Below are positions 63,838-64,000 of a DNA stretch of 64,000 bases, piece after piece. The position numbers and the translations under genes are program-made. This DNA is from Planobispora longispora (GTDB taxonomy: Bacteria; Actinomycetota; Actinomycetes; Streptosporangiales; Streptosporangiaceae): contig NZ_BOOH01000009.1 in assembly GCF_016863135.1 (NCBI RefSeq), positions 119,785-183,784 on the forward strand, given 5' to 3'. How positions within the stretch are numbered: the stretch's first letter is position 1; each line of letters begins with the position of its first letter. Under the pieces are notes generated by a model. The model was given only the letters and a program-made list of their open reading frames with translations, did not search any database and had not been told where the DNA came from.

Positions 63838-64000
63838 AGGACGACTCGCTCGTAGACCATGGTGTCGCACTCGGCCGAGGAGTCAGCCGCGGAGTCAGCC
63901 GTGGACCCGGCTTTGGACCCGGCCCCGGCTCCGGCTTTGGACCCGGCCCCGGCTCCGGCTTTGGACCCGGCCCCGGCTCCGGCTTTGGACCCGGCCCCGG
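63834..64000 (-). CDS. C-terminal fragment of a gene upstream of the glycosyltransferase
   Basis: The minus-strand frame is open from the right edge and ends TMVYERVVL-stop, with the TGA overlapping the glycosyltransferase GTG by four bases. The visible 55 residues are a repeated AGAGAGSK octapeptide followed by AGSTADSAADSSAECD. Coupled translation makes a real gene likely; the family cannot be told from this tail. Neighbouring genes suggest a polysaccharide biosynthesis protein. Confidence 0.55.
   Translation of the reverse strand, partial: GAGSKAGAGAGSKAGAGAGSKAGAGAGSKAGSTADSAADSSAECDTMVYERVVL
63911..64000. repeat. 24-bp tandem repeat at the window edge
   Basis: CTTTGGACCCGGCCCCGGCT followed by CCGG repeats at 63911, 63935, 63959 and 63983 (last copy cut by the edge), with no differences seen. 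On the minus strand it encodes the AGAGAGSK octapeptide repeat. It may continue beyond the window. Confidence 0.95.

Noticed and set aside
63911..64000. Possible CRISPR array
   Set aside because: The 24-base units are directly adjacent with no unique spacers, stay in frame, and no cas genes are near.

Overview
The window is a very GC-rich, gene-dense chromosomal segment from an actinomycete. The gene order mtrA-mtrB-lpqB-comF-hpf, an orphan LuxR-type regulator, secA and an Rv3235-family gene is the conserved actinobacterial arrangement. The many GTG starts, GTGA start/stop overlaps and the style of the accessory genes point to a filamentous, sporulating actinomycete. Streptosporangiales is my best guess, by inference only. 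No tRNA, rRNA, insertion sequence or CRISPR array was seen.

1-6.4 kb: the C-terminus of S-adenosylhomocysteine hydrolase, a second shorter hydrolase paralogue, a DUF305 lipoprotein and a secreted LVIVD-repeat protein. 4.3-12.0 kb: an RDD membrane protein, a divergent SpoIIM-type membrane protein, and a tightly coupled leftward operon (glycerophosphodiesterase-type membrane protein, DUF4129, DUF4350, MoxR ATPase, DUF58). 12.3-24.3 kb: the MtrAB-LpqB envelope-stress module, ComF, long-form hibernation factor with a structured leader (raiA-type RNA candidate), an orphan response regulator, an AlkX/YcaQ-type DNA glycosylase, SecA and the Rv3235 protein.

25-33 kb: one locus for GlcNAc uptake and phosphotransfer. 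It holds EIIC and a DasR-like GntR regulator leftward, then a SIS-domain aminosugar enzyme, EIIB, EIIA, HPr, enzyme I and a lipoprotein beta-N-acetylhexosaminidase rightward. Two long perfect palindromes with a GGTCTAGACC or closely related core are probable regulator sites. The locus could release GlcNAc from wall or chitin fragments, import and phosphorylate it, and send it to central metabolism; no NagA deacetylase is present here.

33-56.8 kb: accessory genes. These include two kinase/regulator pairs, a WD40 protein, an acyl-CoA dehydrogenase, three HAD proteins with divergent first motifs, and AraC/NmrA and HxlR/reductase-SnoaL divergent pairs. A penicillin-binding protein lies opposite a LysR gene that is coupled to a serine beta-lactamase-fold gene. 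Acetoacetyl-CoA synthetase and an AAA ATPase preceded by a 20-bp-arm inverted repeat complete this part. 56.9-64 kb: a bicovalent-flavin oxidase, an FAD monooxygenase-like protein, an ATP-grasp enzyme, a secreted GH26-like hydrolase and glycosyltransferase genes, which look like the edge of an exopolysaccharide or specialised-metabolite locus.

A recurrent oddity is short tandem or dispersed duplications at gene 3' ends, often starting at the stop codon (6.3, 38.8, 43.1, 46.8, 53.8, 54.5 and 62.6 kb). All domain and family calls were made by reading the sequence, without database searches.
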